A DNA stretch of 7,180 nucleotides, from NCBI GenBank assembly GCA_947629075.1, contig CANRCI010000068.1, positions 1-7,180 on the forward strand, read 5' to 3'. Under the pieces are notes generated by a model that did no database searches, was not told the DNA's origin, and worked only from the letters and a program-made list of their open reading frames with translations. A program made the position numbers and the translations under genes. The stretch comes from an uncultured Bacilli bacterium. GTDB taxonomy: Bacteria; Bacillota_I; Bacilli_A; RF39; UBA660. Shown here piece after piece: positions 1 to 6,459 of this stretch. Within the stretch, counting starts at the first letter, position 1; each line of letters opens with the position of its first letter.

Positions 1-543
1 GAAGTCATAGCCCCAAATTTTGTTGAGTAGAGTATCACGAGTTACCGCGATATTTTGGTTATTGATAAAGTAGGTAAGGAGCTCGAATTCTTTAGGTGTG
101 ACATTTACTTCGTTATTTTTTATAGTTACAGTATGCGCTTTAAAGTCAACAGTTAAATCTTTGTAAGTGAACTTATCATCAAATCTTTTGTTTCTTCTCG
201 TAATGGCTTTAATTCTAGCAATTAATTCTTTGGGTGAAAACGGTTTTGCTAAATAGTCATCAACTCCTAGATCAAAGCCAAATAGTTTGTCATATTCTTC
301 GTTTCTTGCCGAAAGGATAATAGTTGGAATATTTTTAATTTTTTTGATTTCTTGGTAGCATGAATAACCATCCAATTTAGGCATCATGATATCTAAAACA
401 ATCGCATCGATGTCGTTTTCTTCAACTATTTTAATTGCGTCAAGACCATCTTCTGCTTCTAGATATTCATATCCTTCTAGTGAAACGTATTCCTTTATGA
501 CATCACGAATCAATTTCTCATCATCGACGATTAAAATTTTCAT
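1..543 (-). CDS. OmpR/PhoB-family response regulator, C-terminus cut by window edge
   Basis: This is a two-component response regulator, a cytoplasmic DNA-binding protein activated by phosphorylation from a sensor histidine kinase. The 181 visible residues hold a complete receiver domain (about residues 1-115): acidic pair D7-D8, phospho-acceptor D51 within VLDIMMP, the switch residue S78 in LSAR, and K100 in the AKPF motif. From about residue 125 a winged-helix output domain begins; TPKEFELL at 149-156 and LLNKIWGYDF at 172-181 are typical of OmpR/PhoB proteins. The reading frame is still open at position 1, so roughly the last 45 residues, including the end of the recognition helix, lie outside. 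The ATG is preceded by AGGTGAT at good spacing. A sensor kinase may follow beyond the left edge, but this is not visible. The regulon cannot be told from this sequence, so no gene symbol is given. Confidence 0.95.
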   Translation of the reverse strand, partial: MKILIVDDEKLIRDVIKEYVSLEGYEYLEAEDGLDAIKIVEENDIDAIVLDIMMPKLDGYSCYQEIKKIKNIPTIILSARNEEYDKLFGFDLGVDDYLAKPFSPKELIARIKAITRRNKRFDDKFTYKDLTVDFKAHTVTIKNNEVNVTPKEFELLTYFINNQNIAVTRDTLLNKIWGYDF

Positions 544-551
544 AAAATCAC

Positions 552-580
552 CTATAAATATTATATATATAAATTGTGAA
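552..580 (-). promoter_or_regulatory. Possible promoter of the response regulator gene
   Basis: The 61-nt gap upstream of the response regulator is very AT-rich. Read on the minus strand it contains TATAAT at 565-560 without a convincing -35. An alternative is TTCACA at 580-575 with TTATAG at 557-552, 17 nt apart. Either could fire the regulator gene independently of the operon upstream; read-through is equally possible because no good terminator separates them. Confidence 0.35.
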
Positions 581-604
581 TTTTTGGTGAAAAAAAAGAA
601 AAGA

Positions 605-2095
605 TTAACCCTTAACTTTAACTTTGTTTTTTCTAAATAGGTAATTTAAATCTTTTCCATATTCTTTAGTTCTAACTTTTTGTTCTTCTAATTCGTTTTT
701 AATTCTCAATACATCGCGGAATAAATCGTCATATTCAGGAATGCGATCTGAGAATTCTGAAAATTCATCATCGAATATTTTTTCTAAATCTTCAATGTTA
801 CCGAGAGCGTAATCAATATTATCGATGACATCGTCTAAATTTTCCATTCCACGTTTTATCTCGGTTTCGTAATCGGTTACAACGCGAGTAATTTTTTCTT
901 CAGTGTGCGTTTCTCTTCGAAAACAGTGGAATAGACTCATAATAGCACTAGCGGTAAAGATAGCTTTAAAGATATTTCCTCTTCTCGTGTTTGGCAAAGT
1001 CTTACTAGCTGCGAATAGGAGAGTAGCTTGAATGACGCGATCGATATCGAAGACGATTTCACTTACTTGATTGATTTCTCTTTGCCAATCGACACTATTG
1101 TTTATTTTATTCTCTAAATCTTCAAGCATTATTTTTATATCTTTTTCCGTTTTCAAAGCCTCTTCATTAAACTTTTCGATCTGGGCTAGATTTTCTTGCG
1201 ATTCATCAAATTGTTTATCGCGTTCTTTGTAATCGTCGATTTTATCATTGATCTCTTCTTTTAAATTATCTTTAGTTATATCTACTTCAATGATTTTATC
1301 AATGATATTTATGTATTCTTTTATTTCCTCAACTGCCTCGATCAAAGTTTTATCATCTAATCCGGTAAGTTTTTTATTTTTGTAGTCACCGATTAAATCT
1401 TCGACGTAGTATTCGTTGAGCATTCCTAAATCGTAGAAGTTAACAAAGTGATATGAGTCACTGTAGCGCTGTTGAATTTTCTCAAATTCAGCAATTATTT
1501 TCTGTAATTTATCGTACAGTTTTTCTACCTCAGCAGTTAGAGCTTCTTGGTCTTTTTCTTCCTCTAGAAGTTTAATTTCGTATTCCAATTCCTCTAAATC
1601 TTTGCGATCGTGTTCAATCATCGTCCTTATTTCTTCGACGATGTAGACTTCAACGGAATCCTTAAATTCATCTTTTAATTTAACGTCCTCTAGATTATCT
1701 ATCTCATCGACATTAGGGAATGAATTGATTGGTCCAACTTCTGGTTTAGGTTTCTTTGGTTCTGGTTTTGTTTTTATTTTAATATTTTTATCTATTTCTT
1801 CAGTTTTATCTATTTTTTCTTTTATAGTATCTTTTTTATCAACATCAACTTTTGGTTTTTCTTTTTTTTCTTCAACCGCATCAAGTTTTTTTTCTCTTTT
1901 GATTTCTGCTTCTTTTTTATTCTCTTTTTTGGGCTTGGTTGGTTTTACTTCTTTTGATTTTGTTGGTTTTGGCTTTACTGGTTCTGGTTCTACTAGCTTT
2001 TTATCTTCTTCTTTTTCTATTTCGTATTCTTTTTTCTTTTTAGTATCACTAGCTTTAAACAACCACGATATTCTTCGTTTTCTTTTAGTTTTCAT
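605..2095 (-). CDS. Unrecognised Lys/Glu/Pro-rich coiled-coil protein, possibly membrane-associated
   Basis: I do not recognise this 496-residue protein. Three zones are visible. Residues 1-125 are strongly basic and charged (KRKRR at 4-8) with proline-lysine patches around 36-57 and 110-122, and look disordered. Residues about 130-350 are rich in Glu, Lys, Leu and Ile with heptad-like spacing, suggesting long coiled coils. Residues 354-363 and 375-392 are two short hydrophobic patches separated by a TLPNTRRGN turn; they could be a membrane hairpin or a packed helical pair, but are short for transmembrane helices. A second acidic coiled-coil zone fills 395-485. No signal peptide is seen. The ATG shares one base with the TGA of the upstream lipoprotein gene, and AAAGGAA lies about 14 nt upstream; a TTG one codon earlier is possible but less likely. 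The context suggests an envelope or cell-surface structural role, which is inference only. Confidence 0.8.
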   Translation of the reverse strand: MKTKRKRRISWLFKASDTKKKKEYEIEKEEDKKLVEPEPVKPKPTKSKEVKPTKPKKENKKEAEIKREKKLDAVEEKKEKPKVDVDKKDTIKEKIDKTEEIDKNIKIKTKPEPKKPKPEVGPINSFPNVDEIDNLEDVKLKDEFKDSVEVYIVEEIRTMIEHDRKDLEELEYEIKLLEEEKDQEALTAEVEKLYDKLQKIIAEFEKIQQRYSDSYHFVNFYDLGMLNEYYVEDLIGDYKNKKLTGLDDKTLIEAVEEIKEYINIIDKIIEVDITKDNLKEEINDKIDDYKERDKQFDESQENLAQIEKFNEEALKTEKDIKIMLEDLENKINNSVDWQREINQVSEIVFDIDRVIQATLLFAASKTLPNTRRGNIFKAIFTASAIMSLFHCFRRETHTEEKITRVVTDYETEIKRGMENLDDVIDNIDYALGNIEDLEKIFDDEFSEFSDRIPEYDDLFRDVLRIKNELEEQKVRTKEYGKDLNYLFRKNKVKVKG

Positions 2096-2964
2096 CAATT
2101 GCTATAAGTTCCTTTTTTCAAAATGTCGATGTTTTCGTGCATAAGCGAGATGTAATCTTTTTTATTTTTGCGATCTTCATCTTTAATAGTATTTAAACTC
2201 TTAACTTCTAACTTTTTAATATTCATTTTATTTATTAAATCGTTTACAGCTTGATCATCCTCATCGTGTTCAATACCATAGATGTATTTTATCTGTTCTT
2301 TTTGAATTAGATTTATGACTTCTTCTTCTAACTTATCAGTCTTAGTATTATTGTTGTAGACGATTACTTCGAAACCATACTTATTTAGATAACTCAAAGT
2401 ATCGTTGCTGGCGATAATCGTTTTAGTACTGGCATTTTCAGCAGCAGTTTTGAACTCGGCATCTAGAAATGATAATTCAACTTTTAAATCTTCATATTTC
2501 TCATCGATTTCTTCATTTAATATTTTACTTTTGACGTATTCTTTTAAACCTCGTCTTATATTTTGACTGGCCATTAGTAAATCTGATGGGTTAAGCCAAA
2601 TTTCTTCAACTCCATCAACTACATCTATTCCCAAAGCACCATCGATAAGTAGGACATCTTTATTGATGTTTTTGATATTGACAGCCATATCACTTTGAGA
2701 TTTATCTTTACCGACATAGATGTATAAATCTTTCTCTGAAAAATCCTTTATCTGTTTCTGATTGAATTTATAAGTTTTAACGTTAGTTCCATCGGGATAA
2801 ATCGATGAAATAGTAGAGTTATCACCGTATAGAGCATTGACGACAAATTCGATAGGATAAGATGTTACTAAAATATTAATTCCTTCAATATTATCAGTTT
2901 TAAAACATCCCACTGATAGGACAGCAATTGCTATAATTACCAATATTAAACTAAATTTTTTCAT
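2095..2964 (-). CDS. ZnuA/AdcA-family substrate-binding lipoprotein lacking the metal-ligand histidines
   Basis: This 289-residue protein belongs to the cluster A-I (ZnuA/AdcA/TroA) solute-binding family, which normally delivers Zn or Mn to an ABC importer. It starts with a lipoprotein signal: KK, a hydrophobic core, and lipobox LSVGC with C20 as the lipidated Cys. The family pattern follows in order: TSYPIEFV at 34-41, PDGTNVKTY at 57-65, EIWLNP at 121-126, SNDTLSYLNKYGF at 186-198, YIYGIEHDE past the middle of the second lobe, and DYISLMHENI near the C-terminus. The three positions that are His in zinc-binding relatives are K63, E121 and N187, and there is no His-rich loop. Metal binding is therefore doubtful and no symbol is assigned. 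The start has AAGGAGAA 6 nt upstream and overlaps yidD by 14 nt. The gene ends in tandem TGA TGA, overlapping the next ATG. No permease or ATPase gene is adjacent. Confidence 0.85.
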   Translation of the reverse strand: MKKFSLILVIIAIAVLSVGCFKTDNIEGINILVTSYPIEFVVNALYGDNSTISSIYPDGTNVKTYKFNQKQIKDFSEKDLYIYVGKDKSQSDMAVNIKNINKDVLLIDGALGIDVVDGVEEIWLNPSDLLMASQNIRRGLKEYVKSKILNEEIDEKYEDLKVELSFLDAEFKTAAENASTKTIIASNDTLSYLNKYGFEVIVYNNNTKTDKLEEEVINLIQKEQIKYIYGIEHDEDDQAVNDLINKMNIKKLEVKSLNTIKDEDRKNKKDYISLMHENIDILKKGTYSN

Positions 2965-3193
2965 TATTTTTCTCCTTTTTAATCAGAGGATCATATCCAC
3001 CCTTATGGAAGGGATTACACCTCAATATTCTTTTTATTGCCATTATACTACCTTTAAAAGCACCATACTCCTCAATAGCTTCAATTGCATAATTAGAACA
3101 AGTTGGATAATATCTACAATAAGCATGACTTGCAAGGGGCATTTTCTGATATAATTTGATAGCTTTTATTAAAAGTTTTTTCAATGACATCAT
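2951..3193 (-). CDS. yidD: YidD, membrane protein insertion efficiency factor
   Basis: YidD is a small membrane-associated protein that assists YidC/Sec-dependent insertion of inner-membrane proteins. The 80-residue product has the complete family core: an amphipathic N-terminal helix (about 4-17), CRYYPTCSNYA at 26-36, IEEYGAFKGS at 40-49, and KRILRCNPFHKGGYDP at 54-69, including the conserved C26, C32 and C59. Length is normal for the family (about 70-90). In many bacteria yidD lies in the rpmH-rnpA-yidC cluster; here it heads a different operon, with its last 14 nt overlapping the start of the lipoprotein gene. Two ATGs stand in tandem at 3193 and 3190 and neither has a clear ribosome binding site, so the exact start is uncertain by one codon. 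Confidence 0.95.
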   Translation of the reverse strand: MMSLKKLLIKAIKLYQKMPLASHAYCRYYPTCSNYAIEAIEEYGAFKGSIMAIKRILRCNPFHKGGYDPLIKKEKNNEKI

Positions 3194-3204
3194 ATACTAA
3201 TTTT

Positions 3205-3210
3205 ACTATA
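3205..3210 (-). promoter_or_regulatory. Candidate -10 box for the yidD operon
   Basis: TATAGT on the minus strand lies 11 nt upstream of the first yidD ATG. No good -35 or TG extension is present. If used, transcription would begin about 5 nt before the ATG, giving a nearly leaderless message, which would fit the absence of a Shine-Dalgarno sequence here. Confidence 0.35.
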
Positions 3211-3255
3211 AAGAGTTTAAAAAATAAATGATAATTTACTAGTTTTCTTTATTTT

Positions 3256-3276
3256 TATAATTATTTAATGTATAAT
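3256..3276 (+). promoter_or_regulatory. Two candidate -10 boxes for rnc
   Basis: Perfect TATAAT hexamers occur at 3256-3261 and 3271-3276, both without a strong -35. The first would give a leader of roughly 24 nt holding the GGTGAG ribosome binding site at 3283-3288; the second would start transcription almost at that site. The region is shared with the divergent yidD promoter. Confidence 0.5.
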
Positions 3277-3291
3277 TATTTTGGTGAGCTT

Positions 3292-3957
3292 ATGGAAAAA
3301 TTATTTGCCAAACTTAAAATTAAACCTAAGAATGAAAAGCTTTATAAAACTGCTTTTTCTCATTCTTCTTATGTAAATGAAAATCATTTAAAAAACGATT
3401 ACGAACGTCTTGAATTTTTGGGAGATGCCGTTTTAGAATTGGTAGTTAGCGACTATTTATATAAAAGTTTAGATGTCGAAGAGGGCGATATGACCAAAAT
3501 TCGTGCTAGCTACGTCTGTGAAAATGCTAATTATCAATATGCTCAAGATTTGGAATTGTATAACTATATTAAAGTTGGTCATGGTGAAGACCGCGATGGT
3601 GGTAGATTTAAAAAAGTTATCATGGCTGATATCTTCGAAGCTTTAATGGGAGCAATATACTTGGATTTAGGTTTTGAAGAAGTAAAGAGAGTTCTATACG
3701 ATGTGGTTATACCTTACATTTTAGATCCGAAAGTTACTTTCTTTAGTGATTATAAATCAGCTCTTCAAGAATCGATTCAAACGGATAAAAAGACTTTGGA
3801 ATATGTCTTAGTAAAAGAAGAAGGACCAGCGCATAATAAGACTTTTACGATGATGGTTGAAATAGATGGTATTGTCTACGGCAAGGGAGTAGCAAGTAGT
3901 AAGAAAGAAGCTGAACAGGAAGCAGCTAAAGATGCTTTGAATAAATTGGCGAAATAG
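3292..3957 (+). CDS. rnc: Ribonuclease III
   Basis: RNase III cuts double-stranded RNA, processing rRNA precursors and some mRNAs. The 221-residue product has the normal two-domain layout. The endonuclease domain (about 1-145) carries the signature ERLEFLGDAVLEL at 38-50, giving E38, E41 and D45, and DIFEALMGAIYLD at 113-125, giving D113 and E116: the full set of Mg-binding acidic residues. The C-terminal double-stranded RNA-binding domain (about 150-220) begins DYKSALQESIQ and ends in the typical ASSKKEAEQEAAKDAL helix. An upstream in-frame ATG at 3268 would add 8 residues but overlaps a -10 box; the ATG at 3292 has GGTGAG just upstream and gives the family's normal N-terminus. The gene diverges from the yidD operon and is followed directly by a terminator. 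Confidence 0.97.
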   Translation: MEKLFAKLKIKPKNEKLYKTAFSHSSYVNENHLKNDYERLEFLGDAVLELVVSDYLYKSLDVEEGDMTKIRASYVCENANYQYAQDLELYNYIKVGHGEDRDGGRFKKVIMADIFEALMGAIYLDLGFEEVKRVLYDVVIPYILDPKVTFFSDYKSALQESIQTDKKTLEYVLVKEEGPAHNKTFTMMVEIDGIVYGKGVASSKKEAEQEAAKDALNKLAK

Positions 3958-3978
3958 AGGCAACTTTGGTTGCTTTTT
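3958..3978 (+). terminator. Intrinsic terminator after rnc
   Basis: It starts at the base after the rnc stop codon. The stem is AGGCAAC/GTTGCTT, 7 bp including one G-T wobble, with a TTTG loop and a run of T at 3974-3978. The 3' arm also contains TTGCTT, which is placed correctly to act as the -35 of the next gene. Confidence 0.8.
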
Positions 3979-3998
3979 AAAATTTAGTATGTTAAGAT
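3970..3998 (+). promoter_or_regulatory. Promoter for the 211-residue unknown gene
   Basis: The -35 TTGCTT (3970-3975) and -10 TAAGAT (3993-3998) are 17 nt apart, with TG at 3990-3991 making an extended -10. Transcription would start near 4005, just ahead of the AAGAGGGGA ribosome binding site (4007-4015). GATAAT at 3996-4001 is an alternative -10 with poorer spacing. Confidence 0.6.
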
Positions 3999-4023
3999 AA
4001 TCGCTTAAGAGGGGATTAGTTTT

Positions 4024-4659
4024 ATGGAAAAGATTAATGTAATATACAATGGAGAAATAGACGATTTTAAAAATGTTCATAATGATGTAAAAAGTTTGAC
4101 AAAACTAGGTTTTAACACTTCTAATATTGTGATTAATGGAATAAGTTTGCCAGCACCTATTTATCCAACTGCACAGTTGATAGGTGAAGGGTATAAAGCT
4201 ATTAAAGAAAGAGATAGTGATGGCTTTTATTTCAGTTTAAGGAAATGTCCGATGTCACTGTTTCCTTATTATATCAATATTTATGATTTAGAACCTGACC
4301 GAGTAAGCGAGTTAGAAAGTGATTTTGGTATCTGTTCTGTATTGTATTCTAAAGAGGAAATAGATGTCTTTTTCCCACGACTTAAAAGTTTATCCGGAAC
4401 AGTTGTAAACGATAAACTCATAGGTGATAATCAATTGTTTATGAAAGTCGATGACGTATTAATACCAGCAGGTATTTTTAAAAGCGTTCGTGAAGTAAAG
4501 AAATGTTACGATTTAGTAAATAGTGGTGATTGGGATAGAGTAGCAGATTTTGCTAGTAATTACGAAGAAGATGTAATGAGTACTTTGCGACTTAACTTTG
4601 AAGATAAACACTTAAAATTTACTGGTGGATGTTCACTGGTAAAGAAAATTGATAAATAG
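4024..4659 (+). CDS. Unrecognised 211-residue protein between rnc and the RNase J gene
   Basis: I do not recognise this protein and assign no function. The coding case is good: AAGAGGGGA sits 8 nt before the ATG, a promoter lies upstream, a terminator follows, and the frame is open throughout with ordinary codon use. The sequence looks soluble and globular, with mixed alpha/beta character and no signal peptide or membrane segment. Visible landmarks are a central hydrophobic NGISLPAPIYPTAQLIGEGY stretch (38-57), an aromatic-rich FYFSLRKCPMSLFPYY segment (68-83), and four scattered Cys (75, 104 and two in the C-terminal half) that do not form a recognisable metal-binding motif. It has its own promoter and terminator, so it is probably an independent unit, and its position between two RNase genes is not by itself evidence of an RNA role. 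Confidence 0.85.
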   Translation: MEKINVIYNGEIDDFKNVHNDVKSLTKLGFNTSNIVINGISLPAPIYPTAQLIGEGYKAIKERDSDGFYFSLRKCPMSLFPYYINIYDLEPDRVSELESDFGICSVLYSKEEIDVFFPRLKSLSGTVVNDKLIGDNQLFMKVDDVLIPAGIFKSVREVKKCYDLVNSGDWDRVADFASNYEEDVMSTLRLNFEDKHLKFTGGCSLVKKIDK

Positions 4660-4667
4660 ATCGATGT

Positions 4668-4692
4668 AAAAAATGGTTGATGACCATTTTTT
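4668..4692 (+). terminator. Intrinsic terminator after the 211-residue unknown gene
   Basis: The hairpin AAAAAATGGT/ACCATTTTTT has a 5-nt TGATG loop and its 3' arm runs into T's. It begins 8 nt after the TAG stop. The symmetrical A and T tracts mean it could also work for transcripts coming from the other strand. Confidence 0.75.
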
Positions 4693-4726
4693 ATTTGTTT
4701 TAAAGATAGATTTTTATTATTTAGTA

Positions 4727-4735
4727 TGTTATAAT
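4727..4735 (+). promoter_or_regulatory. Extended -10 promoter of the RNase J gene
   Basis: TGTTATAAT is a perfect extended -10 (TG at 4727-4728, TATAAT at 4730-4735). The -35 region is weak. Transcription from about 4742 gives a leader of about 35 nt containing the AAAGGAGAG ribosome binding site. The preceding bases (TTTAGTATGTTA) repeat those of the promoter at about 3983-3993. Confidence 0.7.
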
Positions 4736-4776
4736 TAATGAGGTTTAATTTTCTTATCGCGAAAGGAGAGTTTATT

Positions 4777-6429
4777 TTGAGTAAAATTAAAATATTTAGT
4801 CTTGGAGGACTAAATGAAAATGGTAAGAATATGTATATCGTTGAAGTCGATAAAGATATATTTGTTTTTGATGCGGGTTTAAAATACGGAAATGATAAAA
4901 TGCTTGGTGTTGATTACATCTTACCGGATTATAGTTATTTAAAAGAAAATAAGAATAGAATAAAAGGATTTTTCTTAAGTCATGGTCATCCTAGTCATAT
5001 GGGAGCAATGAGTGATATTTTACACGATATTAATGATGTTAATGTTTACGGAACAAAATTTACTTTGGATGTTTTAAGACGTGATTTGTCGTCTAGTGGA
5101 ATAGAATGTAAAACTTTAAAGGAGATTAGACCACATTCAAAGATTTCGTTTGGTAATTTGGCTGTTTTTCCAATTAGTGTTACTCATTCAATTCCGGATA
5201 GTGTTTGTTATGTTTTGTACACACCTGATGGAGCAATTGTCTATACGGGAGATTTTACTTTTGATTCAAATATGATGGGACCTTATAAAACTGATATCGG
5301 TAAACTTGCCTATGTTGGAAAACAAGGAGTATTGTGTCTTTTGAGTGAATCGATCTATGCTGAAAAAGAGGGATACACTAGTCCTAATAATCATGCGAAA
5401 AAGTTTATTAGAGATGTCTTCAGTAAAAATCAAAATCGTATCATCATGACTTTGGAACTTGCTAATGTCTACCGCGCTCAAGAAATACTTCACGAAGTAG
5501 AACATGCTAGAAGAAACGTTGTCATAATGGGTAAAAAATTACAAGAATTTATCAAGACGACAATCGATAAAGGCTATATCACTTTTGATACATCACGTAT
5601 TGGTGATCTTTCTAATTTGGATGATAAAAATGTTGTCGTTTTAGTAGCTGATGAAAAAGAGCGACCATTTATGAATTTGGAGCGAATCATTAAAGGGTTC
5701 GATAAATACGTGAAGTTAAAAGATACAGATACAATATTTATAACTGAACCTCCATATGAGGGAATTGAAAGAAGAATGGCTTTAATCATGGACGATATCG
5801 CGCGTGTTGGAGTCAATGCTGTCTCACTATCTAGTAAGAAACATTTGAAACATCATGCCTCACGTGAAGATTTGAAGCTTATGATCAATTTGATGCAACC
5901 GAAATATTATTTTCCAGTAAGAGGAGAGTATCGTCATCAAGTTATGAATGCTGAAGTGGCGACGGAGTTAGGCTTTCCTAAAGAGAACATCATTTTAAAG
6001 CAAAATGGTGACGTTGCTATATTTGAAGATGGTAAACTATTAGATGAGACTTATCATGTACCAGTTGATGAAATACTTATCGATGGTAAGAGTCAGGAAG
6101 ATGTCGGAGAATTAGTTTTAAAAGATCGTGAAATGCTCGGTGAAAACGGTATCTTAATCGTCAGCTGTACTCTAGATAAAAAGACGAAAAAAGTTTTGGG
6201 AGGGCCTGAAATTTTAACCCGTGGTTTTGTCTATGTCAAAGAAAGTGGTGATCTTCTTAAAGAAACGCAGGAGTTGTGTCTTGAGATAATCGAAGATAAC
6301 ATCGAACCTAATCTAAAAAAAGTCGACTATACTAATATAAAAAATGCTGTTCGTGAAAAACTTGGAAAGTTCCTTTATAAGCAGACAGAAAGTAAACCGA
6401 TGATAATAACTGTAATACAAGAAGTATAA
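4777..6429 (+). CDS. rnjB: RNase J paralogue, RNase J2-like with degenerate active site
   Basis: This is a beta-CASP metallo-beta-lactamase of the RNase J family, which in Bacillota degrades and matures mRNA, often as a J1/J2 complex. The 550-residue length is normal. The beta-lactamase fold opens with FSLGGLNENGKNMYIVEVD (7-25) and FVFDAGL (29-35). The metal motif reads HGHPSH at 69-74, with Ser73 where catalytic enzymes have Asp. H137 (THSIPDS) and D159 (YTGDF) are kept. In the later motifs the usual SGHAS is KHHAS (358-362), and PVHGEYR is PVRGEYR with Arg382 replacing the His. The C-terminal domain carries LIDG, GPEILTRGFVYV and the ending KPMIITVIQEV, as in RNase J proteins. As I recall, B. 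subtilis RNase J2 has losses at the same sites, so rnjB is the best symbol. The start is a TTG with AAAGGAGAG 6 nt upstream; an ATG at 4738 would overlap the promoter region. Confidence 0.85.
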   Translation: MSKIKIFSLGGLNENGKNMYIVEVDKDIFVFDAGLKYGNDKMLGVDYILPDYSYLKENKNRIKGFFLSHGHPSHMGAMSDILHDINDVNVYGTKFTLDVLRRDLSSSGIECKTLKEIRPHSKISFGNLAVFPISVTHSIPDSVCYVLYTPDGAIVYTGDFTFDSNMMGPYKTDIGKLAYVGKQGVLCLLSESIYAEKEGYTSPNNHAKKFIRDVFSKNQNRIIMTLELANVYRAQEILHEVEHARRNVVIMGKKLQEFIKTTIDKGYITFDTSRIGDLSNLDDKNVVVLVADEKERPFMNLERIIKGFDKYVKLKDTDTIFITEPPYEGIERRMALIMDDIARVGVNAVSLSSKKHLKHHASREDLKLMINLMQPKYYFPVRGEYRHQVMNAEVATELGFPKENIILKQNGDVAIFEDGKLLDETYHVPVDEILIDGKSQEDVGELVLKDREMLGENGILIVSCTLDKKTKKVLGGPEILTRGFVYVKESGDLLKETQELCLEIIEDNIEPNLKKVDYTNIKNAVREKLGKFLYKQTESKPMIITVIQEV

Positions 6430-6447
6430 AGATTTATACTTCTTTTT
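6421..6447 (+). terminator. Intrinsic terminator overlapping the rnjB stop codon
   Basis: The stem GAAGTATAA/TTATACTTC is a perfect 9 bp with a 4-nt loop, followed by TTTTT. Its 5' arm is the last two codons plus the TAA stop of the RNase J gene, so termination needs the terminating ribosome to clear. The next gene's extended -10 begins 4 nt after the T run. Confidence 0.75.
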
Positions 6448-6450
6448 CTG

Positions 6451-6459
6451 TGGTATAAT
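6451..6459 (+). promoter_or_regulatory. Extended -10 promoter of the pncC-like gene
   Basis: TGGTATAAT is a perfect extended -10 (TATAAT at 6454-6459). The -35 position falls inside the upstream terminator and is poor. Transcription would start near 6466, leaving a leader of only about 9 nt with GGTGA (6466-6470) as the ribosome binding site. Confidence 0.65.

Noticed and set aside
581..620. Terminator after the coiled-coil gene
   Set aside because: On the minus strand there is a T-rich tract after the stop, but the only hairpin is a 4-bp TTAA/TTAA stem, too weak to call.
386..640. Plus-strand open frame opposite the response regulator
   Set aside because: It runs antisense to the well-supported receiver domain, is Ser/Ile-rich and has no start signal.
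2092..2097. TGA read as tryptophan (Mycoplasma-type code)
   Set aside because: TGA TGA ends a protein at its family-typical C-terminus right where the next gene starts, and the Trp codons inspected are TGG.
1725..2144. Plus-strand open frame of 139 codons opposite the coiled-coil gene
   Set aside because: It is the antisense of the Lys/Glu-rich repeats, giving a Phe/Ser-rich translation with no ribosome binding site; a compositional shadow.
3268..3291. ATG at 3268 as start of rnc
   Set aside because: It overlaps a TATAAT box and lacks a ribosome binding site; ATG 3292 has one and gives the standard RNase III N-terminus.
3808..4080. Minus-strand open frame spanning the rnc end and the next gene's start
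   Set aside because: It crosses a terminator and promoter on the other strand and its translation is low-complexity and hydrophobic with no known motif.
4738..4776. ATG at 4738 as start of the RNase J gene
   Set aside because: It lies 2 nt after the -10 box, before the expected transcript start, and reads through the AAAGGAGAG site; TTG at 4777 fits the family N-terminus.
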